A DNA stretch of 64,000 nt from Hymenopus coronatus (GCA_030762935.1 CM060900.1:107970620-108034619); one strand, 5' to 3'. Shown: positions 21,936-35,283, numbered from the stretch's first letter. Numbers and translations: made by a program. The notes: generated from the sequence alone by a model not told the origin.

Positions 21936-23254
21936 ACATTCCTTATTAACATGATCCATAGATGAATAACACGGTGTTGCATAGAACCGAAATACTCTGT
22001 CTCACACAAGAATAATCCTGATTTCAACTTATGGGAGGGAAGAAAGAGAGTTAATGAGACGAAAAGCTCTTGTGCCGGAGAATATCGGAGCGAAGTTCTT
22101 GGGTGTTTTCTTTTATTTTTATCGTAGATATAACCACCCCTAAGAAGTACAGGCTTGTCCAAATAACCCTGCAAGGTACTGACGTCAGAACACATTACCA
22201 CTAACTCCAATCAAGATGAGGAAATGATGATGAGTCACACATACTGCTAACATTTATCCACCCTTACTTCATCGGCGATGTAAACAAACCAGAATGTATT
22301 CTTCCGCGAACGTACACCACCACGTGGTGTTAAGATGTGTTCATCTGCTGTTATACAGTATGAAATGTTAAATTCTCCCGAAAAATACAAACTGCAGCCA
22401 TGCTGCGTTAAAAGTTTGCTGAAGTATTGCATACGTAGATCATTCTGACTTGTTTTATTTGGGAGAGGGGAGGGAAATGTAAGCATTCACATAGGACAAC
22501 CATACACGGCATTTTTTTTAAACTCGGTCATAATAGAGTGCGCCTGTAGGTCGAAGCTCTCGGGCGCGTCAGTAGAGATCAGTTACTTCTTCATAGCATG
22601 AAAATATAAGGTCTTATGACGGTTTTTATAAATATTTTCTTTGCTTGAATTCCTCAATGTTTCTGATACTCGATTGGAGGAGATTTAATTATTTGTTTGT
22701 AAACGACGCTATCAATTGTAAGGATCATATCAGCGCCGACGGGTGCCGGTTCGTCCCACAGGATTGCTTTTCATGCCACTAAATATACTGATATGCGGCT
22801 GCCGCGTTGAAGCACACTTGGAAACCATCAGTCTTTGCGCTCCATGTAATAACGTATTAACATTTACTAGTACTTAAATAATACATATTACCACATTAAT
22901 AAATTTACTTAAATAGAAAGGATAAATGTTATACGCATTATCTGGGGGGATAGAAAAGTAAAGCTTCATGCGGGCGAGTTTTGTTTCCTCAAAAAAAAAA
23001 TTAAGGCTTCTTTCAAACTGCAGTTCTTTATTTAGCTTGACATTAAAATGTGTAAGCAATATCTCCTGTTCTAACTCTCAATTTCGATTGGCGTGAAACA
23101 CTTCCTTTAAGGTAAATAGTTCGATTTTTTTCGAGCACGAACAACAAACTGTAAAATGATACTTTAGATTAATTTTATTCTCCTTTTAATATTACACCGG
23201 GTTTAATACTTGACCCAATTCGAGTCTCGATTTATGAAAACGAAAAGTGTTAAA
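21936..23254. other. unrecognised DNA
   Basis: No coding or repeat features recognised. A poly-A run is at about 22991-23000. Confidence 0.5.
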
Positions 23255-23830
23255 CTCTTTACCGAGCCAGATGACTCTACGGGCTCTGGTTCCATTCTCC
23301 TCTGGTCATTTTTGTCGTGATTTCCCCTGGTGGTAGGCGAATGCTGGAGGTGTTTCCCCTTCTACCACGTATTTACTGTCCCCATCATTTACTTTCATGT
23401 TGTTGCGCCTCATCTGTTTCATTATTACAGATCAGCTGCCGGTTGGTGTGTTACGGCTGGGGGTTGGTTTTTATGCACCGGTAAGAACTCTCCCTGGCAC
23501 TGTGCGGGACTACTGGGGGTATTCTCCTTCCTGGAAGTGCCTCTTATATCCTCGGGGCCCCCAGGTTGTGGGTGTTTAAGGAAGGGGCTAGCCAGTGACA
23601 GGATTGGTTTTAGTGGGGAACGTTAGAAACTCCTTCCTTGCTAACACGTACTGTACGGATCTAGTCGCCCTTCGGTCTTCCCTTCGTCCCTTCCTCACAG
23701 AAGTCACGTTGGAAGCACAAGGGCCCACTAAGGGCTATGTCCGGTGCTGTACTCCAGTACTGGAGCCCCTCCTTCTGACCACTTCTAACTCCTCTTTAGA
23801 GGAAATGGAGGATAATTTTCGGGATATGCA
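23255..23830 (+). mobile_element. S6-related GC-rich SINE or LINE tail
   Basis: GTCGTGATTTCCCCTGGTGG and AGGCGAATGCTGGAGGTGTT, followed by a CTTCTACCACG motif, correspond to the body after the tRNA-like head in the S6 copy at 25275. A later GTTAGAAACTCCTTCC also resembles the S6-like block at 26881. The head is not recognisable. The region is much richer in GC than its flanks. Confidence 0.5.
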
Positions 23831-25274
23831 AAAGGAAGCATTATATACGAGCTATCTATAAATGAATTCAGTTCAACAATGGTTTTTAATACCTAACTAT
23901 TTCATTGTATTCCTGAGATGATCTTCAGGGCACTTTGGTGTTGCTCCGTTGTTCGGGTTTACAGGTACTGTAGGCTAGAAAAAGAAAGCTAAAATATACA
24001 ATTAATAAAATATTTCAAGAAACTATGTTATACCGGACATATGTGATTGCATTATTTACCACTTCTAAAAGGCAAATGTTGTATTGCAAGATTATAGAGA
24101 ATGTAGTACGTTCTTGCCCAGACTTGCGCTGCGAGACACCAGACGAATGTTTTTAATCAACCAAGAGAAACTGGAAATGTAACTCCTTGCAAACGTGTCC
24201 GGGGATAAAGAAGGTCTGGAGAAGAGAGTGAAATAATTAATGCTCCATGACATTACTAAGATGTGACTTGAACAAAAGAGCGTGCACTGTCACTAGCTAT
24301 ATCTCTATCTCTATCCTGTCCTGACCTCAGTTAAGTTTGAGAATTACGTTAATTATTTTAAGCGACTCTTTAGACCAGACGCGTTATTTACTCAGTTGTT
24401 TCTCTCTCAGGTAAGATGATACTTTCAGTAAATCTAATGGCTGTATGCACAGTTCTTGTTAAATAAATTCGTCAGGAAAATTCACCATGCCACCATAAGA
24501 ATTTGACCACGGTAAACGTCACGGAGCGTGCATCATTAGGCGCTTACCATGGTTGAGCGCTCAGTTCTTAACAAATAAAATATACTAAACGCACACGGAA
24601 GTATATCACATAGTTGTGTTTCACTTGTTCTGTCTCTTTGCTAAAACGCACGCACGTTTTTATTCAAAATGCAACAGAAGAAAGCAAAAATTGCTCTATG
24701 TTTTTGTAAACATGATATAGATATATTATTAAATTTAAGATGCAGTTTTTAAGATAAGACAGAAAAAGACAGAAGTAATAACTTAAAGATGGAGATGTGG
24801 GGGGAAGGTGGTCTTACAAGTAAGAGAAAAAGGTGCTCAACTTTTATGGATATTTTCTCCTTATTTTTAAACTGAAAAAAGTTTAATTTCGCTTATTGTT
24901 TCGTAGACTTGGCTTCTGAAAGACTGAGAGACACATAAAGAAAGAAGGTATCTTTCTTTCTTTTTCCTTCTTTCTTTCTTTAATTTTTTTCTTTCTATCC
25001 CCAGACAAGATTCTAACTCCGATTTCCTTGAATACATGTTGCACACACTACCGGCATACCACGATATAACTTCAACCTTTTTAGTTACTGATTTTTTATA
25101 TATGTGCTGTTAATGATACAGTTTCAATTTGGCTGCAATACAGTACATACCACAAGACCGTAAAGAATCCAATAGAGAAGGACAACAACATTAAAGAATT
25201 CAACCATACCGAAACAACGTAACCAAATTCTAAGTGCTCAGAGTCTTCTGCAATATGCTGACTCTTAACTGAGT
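23831..25274. other. unrecognised DNA with (CTTT)n tract
   Basis: Impure GAAA/CTTT simple sequence lies at about 24934-24985, including a small inverted arrangement of the two. Nothing else seen. Confidence 0.5.
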
Positions 25275-25760
25275 GAGATATCTCCGCGGGTACGTGTGAG
25301 GCTCGCATTCAAGAAGTCCCGGGTTCGATTCCCGGTGAGCACCCACTCTGAGCATGGGACTTTGCGTGGTTTTCTCCTGGTTGCCAAGGCGAATGCGGGG
25401 ACGGTGTATTCTACCACGATTTTCCTTTTCTGTCTTTCGTTTATCTTTCATGTTTTAGGTGTTCTTTCTGATTCTGCGGTTCATGCAGATGGCGCAGTTG
25501 CTTGCGCTATGGAAATATTTCTCTCCGTGAACGTCAGAGAAAGCTGTCTTGCCTGCCTTCCTATCTCGTCGCTTGTATTACTCTCTAATGGTGCGCGGGT
25601 GTTCGGTCAGGAAATTTTAGGTACTCCTGCGCGTCTCTGTGGGCCTGTCTGCCTGCGAGGCTGGGACCTCATTCGGCTACTTCAGCTCATCCCTGCCTAC
25701 TGGGGGGTGTAGGTACAATCAATCCATTATTGTATCGAGTGGATGATGTATCCCCTTATC
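25275..25760 (+). mobile_element. S6 tRNA-derived SINE
   Basis: The head GATATCTCCGCGGGTACGTG has a near-perfect B box, CGGGTTCGATTCCCGG. The body reads CACTCTGAGCATGGGACTTT, GTGGTTTTCTCCTGGTTGCC, AAGGCGAATGCGGGGACGG and CTACCACGATTTTCC. A GC-rich 3' region extends to about 25710, followed by ATGATGTATCCCCTTATCC. The same head and body recur at 41245. Confidence 0.72.
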
Positions 25761-25774
25761 CAACATTAGGCAGT

Positions 25775-25985
25775 TTGTGGGGCTGTGTTCGTTGGGCACT
25801 GACATTTTGAGTCCAAGGTTGTGGGTTCAAATCTGACCCAGACTAATGGTTTTCAAGTGTGCTTAACAGCGACAACACCATGTCAGAGGATTCACTGGCA
25901 TGTAAAGAGAACTCCTTCAAGAATAAATTCCAGCACACCAGCAGCACTGATATGATCCTGGCATTCGCAGCGTCGTTAAAAAACT
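25775..25985 (+). mobile_element. S5 tRNA-derived SINE
   Basis: GTTCGTTGGGCACTGAC and the B-box-like GTGGGTTCAAATC are followed by TTTCAAGTGTGCTTAACAGC, TTCACTGGCATGTAAAGAG and AACTCC. The same order is present in reverse at 42955-43130. Confidence 0.7.
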
Positions 25986-26780
25986 AATACATTTATTCAG
26001 ACTTCATCAAAATTGGCAGGGAAAATGACTAGAATGTAACAGACCCACCAATAGGGTATAGTAGGGAAAGTACTATAGAAAGTTATTATAGAATAATTCT
26101 CCTTATGTGCTTCAAACATACACACAAGAGAAATCATTCCGGACCGACTCCACAGAAAATAGCAGCAATATTGTATTAATGAAATTTATTACAGTGCAAC
26201 AAGAAATAGTGTTAGGCGTTAAATGAGAGAATCCGAGCGTCCTGAACAGCTTAAGAAGGCTCGATTAACCGAAGAGTATTTGTGAATTAACTGGAAATTA
26301 TTACTGGCGCCGGTTTAGAAAGTTTAAAGGATCACTGGTAGTGAAATTTAAAATGTGTGTATATTTTGTAGGTTGTTTCTGTAAATGTCACCGTAATTGC
26401 ACTGTTTTTATGTAAATATTTCAATCAAATTGGATAAATATTTCTTCAAGATATAAATTATTTCGTACATTTTATTATGTAAACATATTACGTAATCAAA
26501 ATTTGAGACAAATTAGTTGCCTTTTTTTTTACATATACAAAAACTTTACGCGTTGATATGTGTATAACTTTTACTACAGAATTGTGATAATACTTTTAAA
26601 GATTTAGACATTTTAATCTCTAAAATTAATCATATATCTTAGAAATATGTTTTTAAAAATGTCTGTTAGTGCAAGGATAATTTTATCACCTGTAATATTA
26701 CAGTAGATAATTCTGCATATTCAGGGAAAGTTTAGTTTTTGACCCTGGGGTCACCAGGCGAAAGCTAGGAGTTTCTCATC
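25986..26780. other. unrecognised AT-rich DNA
   Basis: Very AT-rich with no recognisable structure. Confidence 0.5.
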
Positions 26781-27115
26781 TGTCACAATGTCCATTTCGT
26801 CGTTTCCATATAATATACAGGTGTGCTTCCAAGTATGGTGTAAGTACGAGCAGATAGCGCGGAGGTATGCTCATGAGAAAGATTACTCCCCTTCAACACT
26901 AGGTGGCTGCCGGATCGAACGGGTCGCTTGCACGCCCGTTCTGGGGGGTAATCGGTCTGGAAACGTTAGAGACTTCCGTGTGTGTCTGGTGGCCTGTCTG
27001 CTGTGACCTACTGTGTTTCTTTCAACTAATCCCACTCTCCTGGGTATGTTAGCCACAATAGATCTGCATAGGTCGCTGTGCATGAGGTGTCCCCTCTGTC
27101 ATCTAACATTTATCT
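26781..27115 (+). mobile_element. S6-like fragment
   Basis: A GC-rich island in AT-rich surroundings. AAACGTTAGAGACTTCCGTG and GTCTGGTGGCCTGTCTGCTG resemble the S6 3' region at about 25525-25700. The GATCGAACGGG motif near 26913 could be a B-box remnant. Confidence 0.4.
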
Positions 27116-28640
27116 GGTTTGTTGCAGAAACGAAAACACGCAATAAAGTTATTTATTATCCACAAAAAATGCTCTAGATATACTCACTTTCAAAAACTCA
27201 TTTTTCAGCCTGGTATCTTTACGGTGTTCTGAAATGTAGATAAGAACATGGAACATATTAAAGCCGAATATTACACAGAGTGTAGAAGTGAAATTTAAAA
27301 TCAGCACTTCGCATTAAATGTTCAAATATTGACCCACCGTATTTTAATATTTAACTGCAAGCCTTAACTCAAATTGTTGATTCAAATCCACATGATAGTT
27401 TAGCATCCTTTGGGCTGGTTGCATTAAAAATAATTTCCATAACTACATCTCTTGAGAGATTCTATAAAAAAAATGTATTAGATCAGAATTTAACCTTGCT
27501 TTTATGACGTTTAGGCGCTATATTACTTATTTCAGGAGTTTCAGTCAAGCAAAGGGTAAAACGGTTGTCAAACGCGCTTTTAGGACTTTTAGATATTAAG
27601 ATAGTTTGATTTGCAATTATTTTACACCGTCCCTCACAATTAGGTGTGGCGAGGATGTCTTTCCTCTGCGCGTCACCAAATACGCAATACGCTACATCAT
27701 TCTAACATGTGAGAAACAAATTAACAGACAGCCATGGAGGAAGCGCATCTGCAACTCCAATTGACTCGTGAGCCTCATTATCGCCATCTCAGCCATAAAC
27801 ATACTGAATATACATTTTGGCATAAAATCCGAAGTCTGGTTATCAATAACCAATACTATTCTTTGACATATCTTTTGGTTTGGAGGGTAAATCTTACGTG
27901 ATAAATAAGCTAATCTTATAGCATACTAAGTAATCCAATACCCGTTAATCTCTTCACATTTGAACGTATTTTAGCAGCTTATATATTTGATGCAACTACT
28001 TCTTTTCTACCTCGCTTGAAGCAGTAAACATCTATAACTTGTGTCCTTACTGTCTTCTCCATTATGACTCCAGTCCTTTGCCATTCTCCTCTTGTTCGAA
28101 TCACACCTTTCTTTGCATCCAATTTGGTTAATTCATTCGTTGCTTCCTGTTCGTTTTAAAAGAAACTATTTCCTCCGCCTTTCCAAAACTCCACCTCTCC
28201 CACAGCTTTTCCCTTACCACCCGCAGATCAATATCCTGCTCATCCCTCATCTAATCATCCCTTAGAGCTCGTGTGCCTACCTTCGCGTCGTTTACGTCGC
28301 CGCTGGTGGTCCTAATCTTAGTAAATACTACAATCTAGCACAGCATTTAACTTAGTACACCAATATAGAGGGGCAACATAGGGTAAGGTTTCGATATAGC
28401 TACAATTCCGATCAACATAAAGTTTAGGACCATTTTTAGTTTCCTTGATGTTGGTAGCACTTGGCTTATTATGGAATTGGATTGCTGAAGGTCTAGGCAC
28501 GCGACATTGCAGATTCTAGTTCAGTTTTAGATTTGACTCTGCCATTGGTCAATTGAACAAAATGACAGGTCACGCGCAAGCAGACAAAACCAACAGAAGA
28601 TTTTACATTTGTACCCATTATTTCCATCCAGTTCATTTGC
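27116..28640. other. unrecognised DNA
   Basis: No coding or repeat features recognised. The CT-rich stretch 27990-28260 contains no domain-bearing frame. Confidence 0.5.
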
Positions 28641-28648
28641 GTATACTT

Positions 28649-28676
28649 AACCCAACCTAACGTAACCTAACCTGAC
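28649..28676. repeat. short CCTAA-rich motif
   Basis: AACCTAACGTAACCTAACC is a degenerate run of CCTAA-like units, the complement of the insect telomere unit TTAGG. It is far too short and impure to be an array. Such motifs are common inside insect genomes. Confidence 0.5.
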
Positions 28677-28680
28677 GTTC

Positions 28681-29841
28681 ACCTGTCACGTAGCCATATT
28701 GTCTCCATAACCAATAGGAAAGGCTCAGGAAAGAGTCTTAGTTTACCTCCTCGTATCTTTTTTACAAATATATATGTTTGTGCTCCAGAGATATAACACT
28801 TTTCTTATTAAGAGATAATTAAGTTACTTAGTTTTATGCGCTCTTATAAATTTGCCTGGCTTCTATGTGCTTCCAAATGCTATATTAGTGAGGTTAGAGA
28901 TCTGCATTTCGTTCCCACGTGTTCTGAGACAGCCACAGAGAAAGTGTGTGACATGTGCTGCTATCTCTTGTCATAGTTCAGTAATATTTACTCCTACAAA
29001 GAGTACATTGTCTAACAGAAAAATGATACAATTTCGATACCGTAGTAAATTTCGATCATTGCAGTTGTTTAGTTTAGTCGGTTATAACTAGTACCATAAA
29101 CATATTATACACCACTATTGCAGGTATTTTTTTTCCTTTTGTGAAAGTAAGTAAATGTTTGCAAAATTTGGCAGTAATATTAAAGGAGTACGATTTGTTT
29201 GATAAATATGTACTCTTTTGATAGAAGAGTGCATATCTTCAAAATAAGTAACTGCAAAGCACAGCAAATACCAGCATCCAATAACATTTCTCCGCACAAT
29301 GTTGTCAAGGCCATTTTGCCAACTCCAATGAAAAAAAGTGTCTCGGAAAAAGAAGTTAAAGCATCAATTCGACTCACTTCAGATGGAAATCAGGTCAGAT
29401 CCGCTGCAAAAGATGTATTTTTCAACATGGAACAAAGAAATAAATAAACGAATGCAACAAGAACAACAAACAACAATACAAGTATATGAGTAATGGTGGG
29501 CGAAATATTAAAAGCATCAAATCTCCAGCAAACATCGAAGAAGATTGGGGATTTGTTTCTTGAATTATTTCAGTGCTGAAATCAATAGGGAAAGATAACC
29601 GGGTTTGCTGCTATACATGTTGTTTTTGGTAGTGTTAGGAAACAGTTATTTTATGTAAAAGATATCAGTGATTAGAAATATACCAAGAAGTGATCATAAT
29701 TGTACCTAACTTCGTATATTTTCTATCAATTTTTCTAAATTCTGTAACCTTCTCTTGTGTTTAAACGAACACTTCAAAGGTGTAATGCTTATGTTACATA
29801 TTCATTAAACTTCAAACACAAGAACCAATGCATTTCTTTAA
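28681..29841. other. unrecognised DNA
   Basis: A plus-strand open stretch at 29199-29447 has no recognisable domain. Otherwise nothing seen. Confidence 0.45.
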
Positions 29842-30661
29842 ATAAATCTGATGTCTTCCATTCACACAAGTTTCTCTAGCTGTTCCAAATATAAACTGCT
29901 CTTACAAAAGATTATTTTTTATCTACATCATGCTAATCGAGATAAACATTGGTGTAATCAGTCTTATTACTTGCTTCATTGTAAGTAGAAGGGCAATAAA
30001 GGAATATGTTGGGCTAAAGCGATAATCAAATCTGTTAAAAGCTGGTCACTATGTGTAACAATTGAGGTTCGGTTTGCTTTGCATGGTCTTGTTTGAGAAA
30101 AGTTAGTTAAAAACAGAAACCAATAACAAGGAATATCCCAAAAACTGCCAACTGTACAAGAAAAGCGTATATGACATAGATTATGTTTTAACGAGTTTTA
30201 CCATTTTTGTGTTTTAGTCTTTTGTCTATCTCTTACGGTTTAACCGTAATGTAAAATTCTGCTGAACTCATCCAGAATAGGGAGGTCTTCAAAGACTATT
30301 TCCAGAAAATTCAAAATAGACATTTTATTTATGTTGGAAGTATCTTTAATATACGGTATTTCAATCAAAATTGTTAGAGCCATGTTTGGGAAAAGAAAAA
30401 TGTTCAAAACATTTTCCATGTAACGTATAGTTTGTGGTGGAGGATTTTTTTGAGAATATTCTTGTCGCAGCCTTGGGAGATACTTAACATAAATGCCAAG
30501 TATGGTTTTTAACGGTCTTTTCGATTTTTTCTAAAAAAAAGAAATTCAGACTCAGGGGACCTCAAAACATTTGCTTCCTGTGAAATCTCGACTTCGAACT
30601 TTTAGATGGAATGCAATACTTTCTCTAGCTATTATGTACGTACGTGCTAGGAAGAGTAAAA
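29842..30661 (+). mobile_element. family A repeat, copy 8 (near complete)
   Basis: It starts AATCTGATGTCTTCCATTC with GTTTCTCTAGCTGTTCC and ends GTGCTAGGAAGAGTAAAAA. All core blocks are present, including CAATTGAGGTTCGGTTTGC and CTCTTACGGTTTAACC. The microsatellite slot near 30525-30545 is deleted or replaced by an A run, so this copy shows the element without its simple repeat. Confidence 0.85.
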
Positions 30662-31244
30662 ACCATTGTTATCATTCACTGCTTTATTTATTTGAGTTTA
30701 AATGTTTATCACACAGAAAAAATTGACATTCGTTATATTTTCTTTACAAACTACTACATAATAGGATTGACCATCCTAAGCTAAGGCAATTCAGTGTTCC
30801 AAGTATCACATCAAATAGATTTAGGATTATCTCTTTTTATTCCAAGGGTTAATATTGATTCACACAATTAGTTACCTGTATTTAGAATGCAATCCTTATA
30901 TAATAAATTACATAATTTACATATTAATATATTTAGAATGAAAATCGACATATTTTCTTTCTCCTATCATAACTTATTGACAATAGTACATTAATATATA
31001 TTTTGTGTGTGTGTGTGTGTAAACGTTGCAAACAACTTTTATTTCTTGATTTGCGATTTGTTTTTAAGTATTACTCTTTGTTCTGTAGTTAATTCTGTAG
31101 TGTTTTAGTACTTTTTTTACTGAATTTTGTAACTAAAATGATTTTGTATTCTCTTTTTGCTTTAAGAGAACATTTTAATTGAGAAAACCTGCAATGTTTA
31201 CACACTAAAACTCTGTTTCACATAAAAATAAGAACAACAAGAAA
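30662..31244. other. unrecognised AT-rich DNA
   Basis: A (GT)n tract lies at about 31002-31020. Nothing else seen. Confidence 0.5.
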
Positions 31245-31900
31245 TTCTATTAATATGGAAGCTCTGAGGATACTACTTCCATTGCCTCATATTCTGTGGG
31301 ACATTATTTTGGGGTAATTCAAAAACAGCTCAGAAGTATTTGAAATACAAAAGAAGGTCGTTAGAATTATGACAAGGAAATCTGCGAAAATAGCCGAAGG
31401 AAAGTATTCAAACAGTTACATGTTTTGCCATTACTCTCAGACTATATTTATCAACTGCTGCTTTGCATGGCACAGAACTTCACCACATTTGCAGTTCATT
31501 CCCAAACAATATTCATAATACCCGCAATAAAGGAAGCATTTTTTACTCACACAATACGTTCCTGTGTGAAGAGGATTTCATTTGCATGCGTATTAAGCTT
31601 TAGGATAGCCTTCCCACTATGTTTAAGAACATATAAAGCTATAAAGCTGTTTTTAAAAATAAACTATTTGATTTCATGTTAACTGCTTATTTTTATAATG
31701 TACGTGATTTTTAGAAGCTTGTAAAATTGGTACAGGGGCTACTGACAGTAAGTGAATGAATATTGTTGAAATCTTAAATAATTTGAAAAATGGAAGTGGA
31801 AGTGCACTGTATTGTAAACTTTTATAACAAGTGAAAATGTTCTGTAATATGATTACCTTTGAATACATTTATTACGTATAGCTATATTTTTTTTTTTTGT
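31245..31900 (+). pseudogene. LINE reverse transcriptase C-terminal fragment
   Basis: Conceptual translation, with frame changes and stops, gives a series typical of the end of insect non-LTR (Jockey/CR1-like) polyproteins: SYSVGHYFGVIQKQLRSI, then a KRRSLEL-like segment, VFKQLHVLPLLSDYIYQLLL, and later a region near 31560-31660 with basic residues. The usual family pattern is a serine-tyrosine-glycine motif with a following tryptophan, then QKK, then FK.L..LPL...YI. The part after 31680 is probably 3' UTR. It is 5' truncated, as expected for a dead LINE copy. Confidence 0.7.
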
Positions 31901-32182
31901 AACTAGTTCATAAGTATTTGAGGAAGCCATGCAAACCTGTATTTCCAATGGTGAATACAGATTACCACCACCACCATATTTGTGTAGAATATTATACAAT
32001 TTAAGAATAAACTTATTCTATAATTATTTAGATTGTTAGCATGGGATTATATTCTTGGTGCACTACTCTTGCGTTGTACCGCGCTGCACTGGCCACTTGG
32101 ATCCGTTTTGGAGCAGATCAACCTAAGAATGAATATTATCTAAATTCATGCTACTAACACACGGCTTATTATATCGGCGGTC
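31901..32182. other. unrecognised DNA
   Basis: No features recognised. Confidence 0.5.
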
Positions 32183-32400
32183 GCCCTCCGTGGCGTAGTG
32201 GTTAAAATGCTAACCTCCAAAACCTAAGATCGCAGGTTCAAACCGGAGGAGGATGATAGACTTTTTCAGTCGCAAAAGTCCTTAACATGGCTTCGTTCGC
32301 AAGGATAGGTGGTCCCCTGTTATGTTTAAGAAACACATACCTTAAAAGAAGAAGGTTTCTTGGCAAAATTCCGTTATTTTTTTGTTTCGGCAACTCGTGA
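32183..32400 (+). mobile_element. S2-related SINE (diverged)
   Basis: The head CGTGGCGTAGTGGTTAAAAT and B box GCAGGTTCAAACC lead to GAGGATGATAGACTTTTTC and ACATGGCTTCGTTCGCAAGG, matching the S2 order. The later body diverges and does not align with other copies. Confidence 0.65.
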
Positions 32401-33415
32401 TTTCGTCCTACAGGGCCATCTGAGGGCAACGAGCTGATCCCTCGTCACCAAGGCGCATAGCGGCGAACTTACGAACTGGAAATTCAAATCCGATCAAGGG
32501 GACATCGTAACGATACCCTATACTCTAGTAGGAGCTACAGGAAATTAACTAACTTATTTTATCGGCACTTTGGAAGGGGTATTTGAACGTACAGTGCTTT
32601 CAAAATGAGTGTGGGTGTCTAAAGTAAAATAAGCTTGTTATCAACTCTAGGAAGGTAGAACTTAAGTGCAGGAAAGGGTAGACCACACTGACAGATACAA
32701 ACTGTTGTGTGATGAGCTGAAAAAGTCCGATTAAAGAAACCAAAACCTTAGGTGAATAAACCAGGCATCAAAAATACACTGACACTGCTAGTCGAAACCG
32801 TTAAAACACGAGTTCTTAAGTAGAGCTTTCAAGGTCATTTTTACTCAGTTTCGTATGGCATATAATGAGATCTTCTTGCTTATTCGAGCCCAAATTGTTC
32901 GAAAAGCAGTAACGAATATACTGAGCTATGGTCGAGCTTTTGGTTCATATGCCCTTTCGTGGTAAATAGGCAATTTACTCGTTCGAATATGCCTTCGTTC
33001 GAGAGCTCCTAATACAGCTTTGTTGTCAGGTGTATTGCTTCAGTGCGTTAGCGCAAACAAATGACTATATAATATGCCACGTCACTGTTTTCAGCGTTGT
33101 TTCTCTGTTACTCAGAGGCCACAGAAGCACGAACACACTGGTAGTGGCAGAATTGCTTCCCCGAAATAGCTTTTATACGAGTCAATGTGTGCCACGAACA
33201 CGACCACCACACCGCCACCACTGATTTATTTTCTCAAGCGGATTATCAAATTTCGAGCCACCGCAAACTTCATAAAATGGGTTACCCAACAACATACCAA
33301 TTAAGATACTCGAGTACCTTAATTTTATCACACACGTGAACTAAATCCACTATCCTTATTTTTTGCAGTGGTTATTGCCGGCAAATATAACGCATGGAAA
33401 GCAGAATAAAGTATT
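32401..33415. other. unrecognised DNA
   Basis: No features recognised. Confidence 0.5.
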
Positions 33416-35022
33416 TTTCTTTCTCTAGCCCGCATGTACAATGTACATAGTTGATAGAGAAGGTAAAAAATTCGCCACCGAGATTTCACCGGAAATATAT
33501 GTTTTGAGGTCACCGAGTCCAAAAAAACATCTATAGAAAAAGGTCTGTATGTATGTATGTATGTATGTATGTATGTATGTATGTATGTATGTATGTATGT
33601 ATGTATGTATGTATGTATGTATGTATGTATGTATGTATGTATGTATGTATGTATGTATGTATGTATGTATGTATGTATGTATGTATGTATGTATGTATGT
33701 ATGTATGTATGTATGTATGTATGTATGTATGTATGTATGTATGTATGTATGTATGTATGTATGTATGTATGTATGTATGTATGTATGTATGTATGTATGT
33801 ATGTATGTATGTATGTATGTATGTATGTATGTATGTATGTATGTATGTATGTATGTATGTATGTATGTATGTATGTATGTATGTATGTATGTATGTATGT
33901 ATGTATGTATGTATGTATGTATGTATGTATGTATGTATGTATGTATGTATGTATGTATGTATGTATGTATGTATGTATGTATGTATGTATGTATGTATGT
34001 ATGTATGTATGTATGTATGTATGTATGTATGTATGTATGTATGTATGTATGTATGTATGTATGTATGTATGTATGTATGTATGTATGTATGTATGTATGT
34101 ATGTATGTATGTATGTATGTATGTATGTATGTATGTATGTATGTATGTATGTATGTATGTATGTATGTATGTATGTATGTATGTATGTATGTATGTATGT
34201 ATGTATGTATGTATGTATGTATGTATGTATGTATGTATGTATGTATGTATGTATGTATGTATGTATGTATGTATGTATGTATGTATGTATGTATGTATGT
34301 ATGTATGTATGTATGTATGTATGTATGTATGTATGTATGTGGAAAACATAGCTCAAAAAGGAAAAGTCGGTTAAATATCAAACTTGAAATTTAAATTCAG
34401 TATCTCCCAAGGATGCGACAAGAAGCTTTTCAAGAAAATCCCCCACCCCAACTACCCTTTACATGGAACAATTTTCGAAATTTTTTATTTTCTCATAAAT
34501 GGCTCAAACGATTTTGATTAAAATACCGTATATTAAAGATATTTACATCCCAAATAAAATGTATATTTTGAATTTTTTGGGAAGAGCCTCTTAAGAGCTC
34601 TTTATTCTGGTTGAGTTTTGCAGAATTTTGTATAATGGTTACACCGTAAAAGATACAAAAATCTTAGATTTCATTAAAACACAAAAATTATGTCATATAC
34701 TTTTCTCCTGTGGAGTTGACCGTTTTCGAGATATTTATTGGTTTCTATTTTAAACTAACTTTTCTTAAACGGGACCATGCAAACCAAACCGAACCTCAAT
34801 TTTTTACATAGTAACCGCCTATTAAAAGATTTGACAATCGCATTAGCCTAGTGTATTCTCTTAGTTCCCTTCTACTTACAAGGAAGCAATTAATAAGACC
34901 AATTCTGCTAATATTTATCTAGATTAGCATGACTTAAATAAAAGAATAATCTTTTGTAAGAAAAATTTGTTTGTGGAACAGCTAGAGAAAGTTATATGCG
35001 TGGAACACATCTGATTTTTCAA
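33416..35022 (-). mobile_element. family A repeat, copy 9, expanded by (TATG)n
   Basis: The left end has TTCTTTCTCTAGCCCGCATG, the hairpin TGTACAATGTACATAG and GATAGAGAAGGTA. ACCGGAAATATATGTTTTGA follows, then the tetranucleotide array, then CATAGCTCAAAAAGGAAAAG, CCTTTACATGGAACAATTTT, GTTGACCGTTTTCGAGATAT and GAACCTCAATTTTTTACATA. The right end is GCTAGAGAAAGTTATATGCG and AACACATCTGATTTTT. Without the array the copy is about 810 bp, the normal family length. Confidence 0.9.
33546..34340. repeat. uninterrupted (TATG)n microsatellite, 795 bp
   Basis: About 199 consecutive units with no visible substitution. The array sits exactly in the microsatellite slot of family A copy 9. Because four is not divisible by three, the array translates as (Tyr-Ile-His-Thr)n or (Met-Tyr-Val-Cys)n in open frames on both strands. 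Those frames are artefacts of the repeat and are not genes. Confidence 0.98.
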
Positions 35023-35283
35023 TTCACATCCACAATCCACAAATCCGTTTATTTTTCGCATAATGTCGATATTGAATTTTCCAAAATGTCGTTTTTATGT
35101 GAATAAAAGGAGGAATTTTTCCCAAGTATTTCCCTTTCAACTTATCTTCTATTGATAATTTTCAAAATTACTTAGTAAAAAACTCACTTTATTCATTTTA
35201 GGTTCTTAAGTACAGCAAACACAGTCTTGAAAACTCGTGTTCACTAAGGTTTTCACTGTTCTAGCACACGAACATGAAACTAT
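35023..35283. other. unrecognised DNA
   Basis: No features recognised. Confidence 0.5.

Noticed and set aside
23330..23861. Overlapping open frames in the GC-rich block
   Set aside because: They coincide with S6-like repeat sequence, where open frames follow from GC content.
28649..28676. Interstitial telomere array
   Set aside because: Only a few imperfect CCTAA units.
33328..34394. Six long open frames encoding (YIHT)n or (MYVC)n
   Set aside because: They are translations of the (TATG)n array in every frame and have no start, stop or domain context of a gene.
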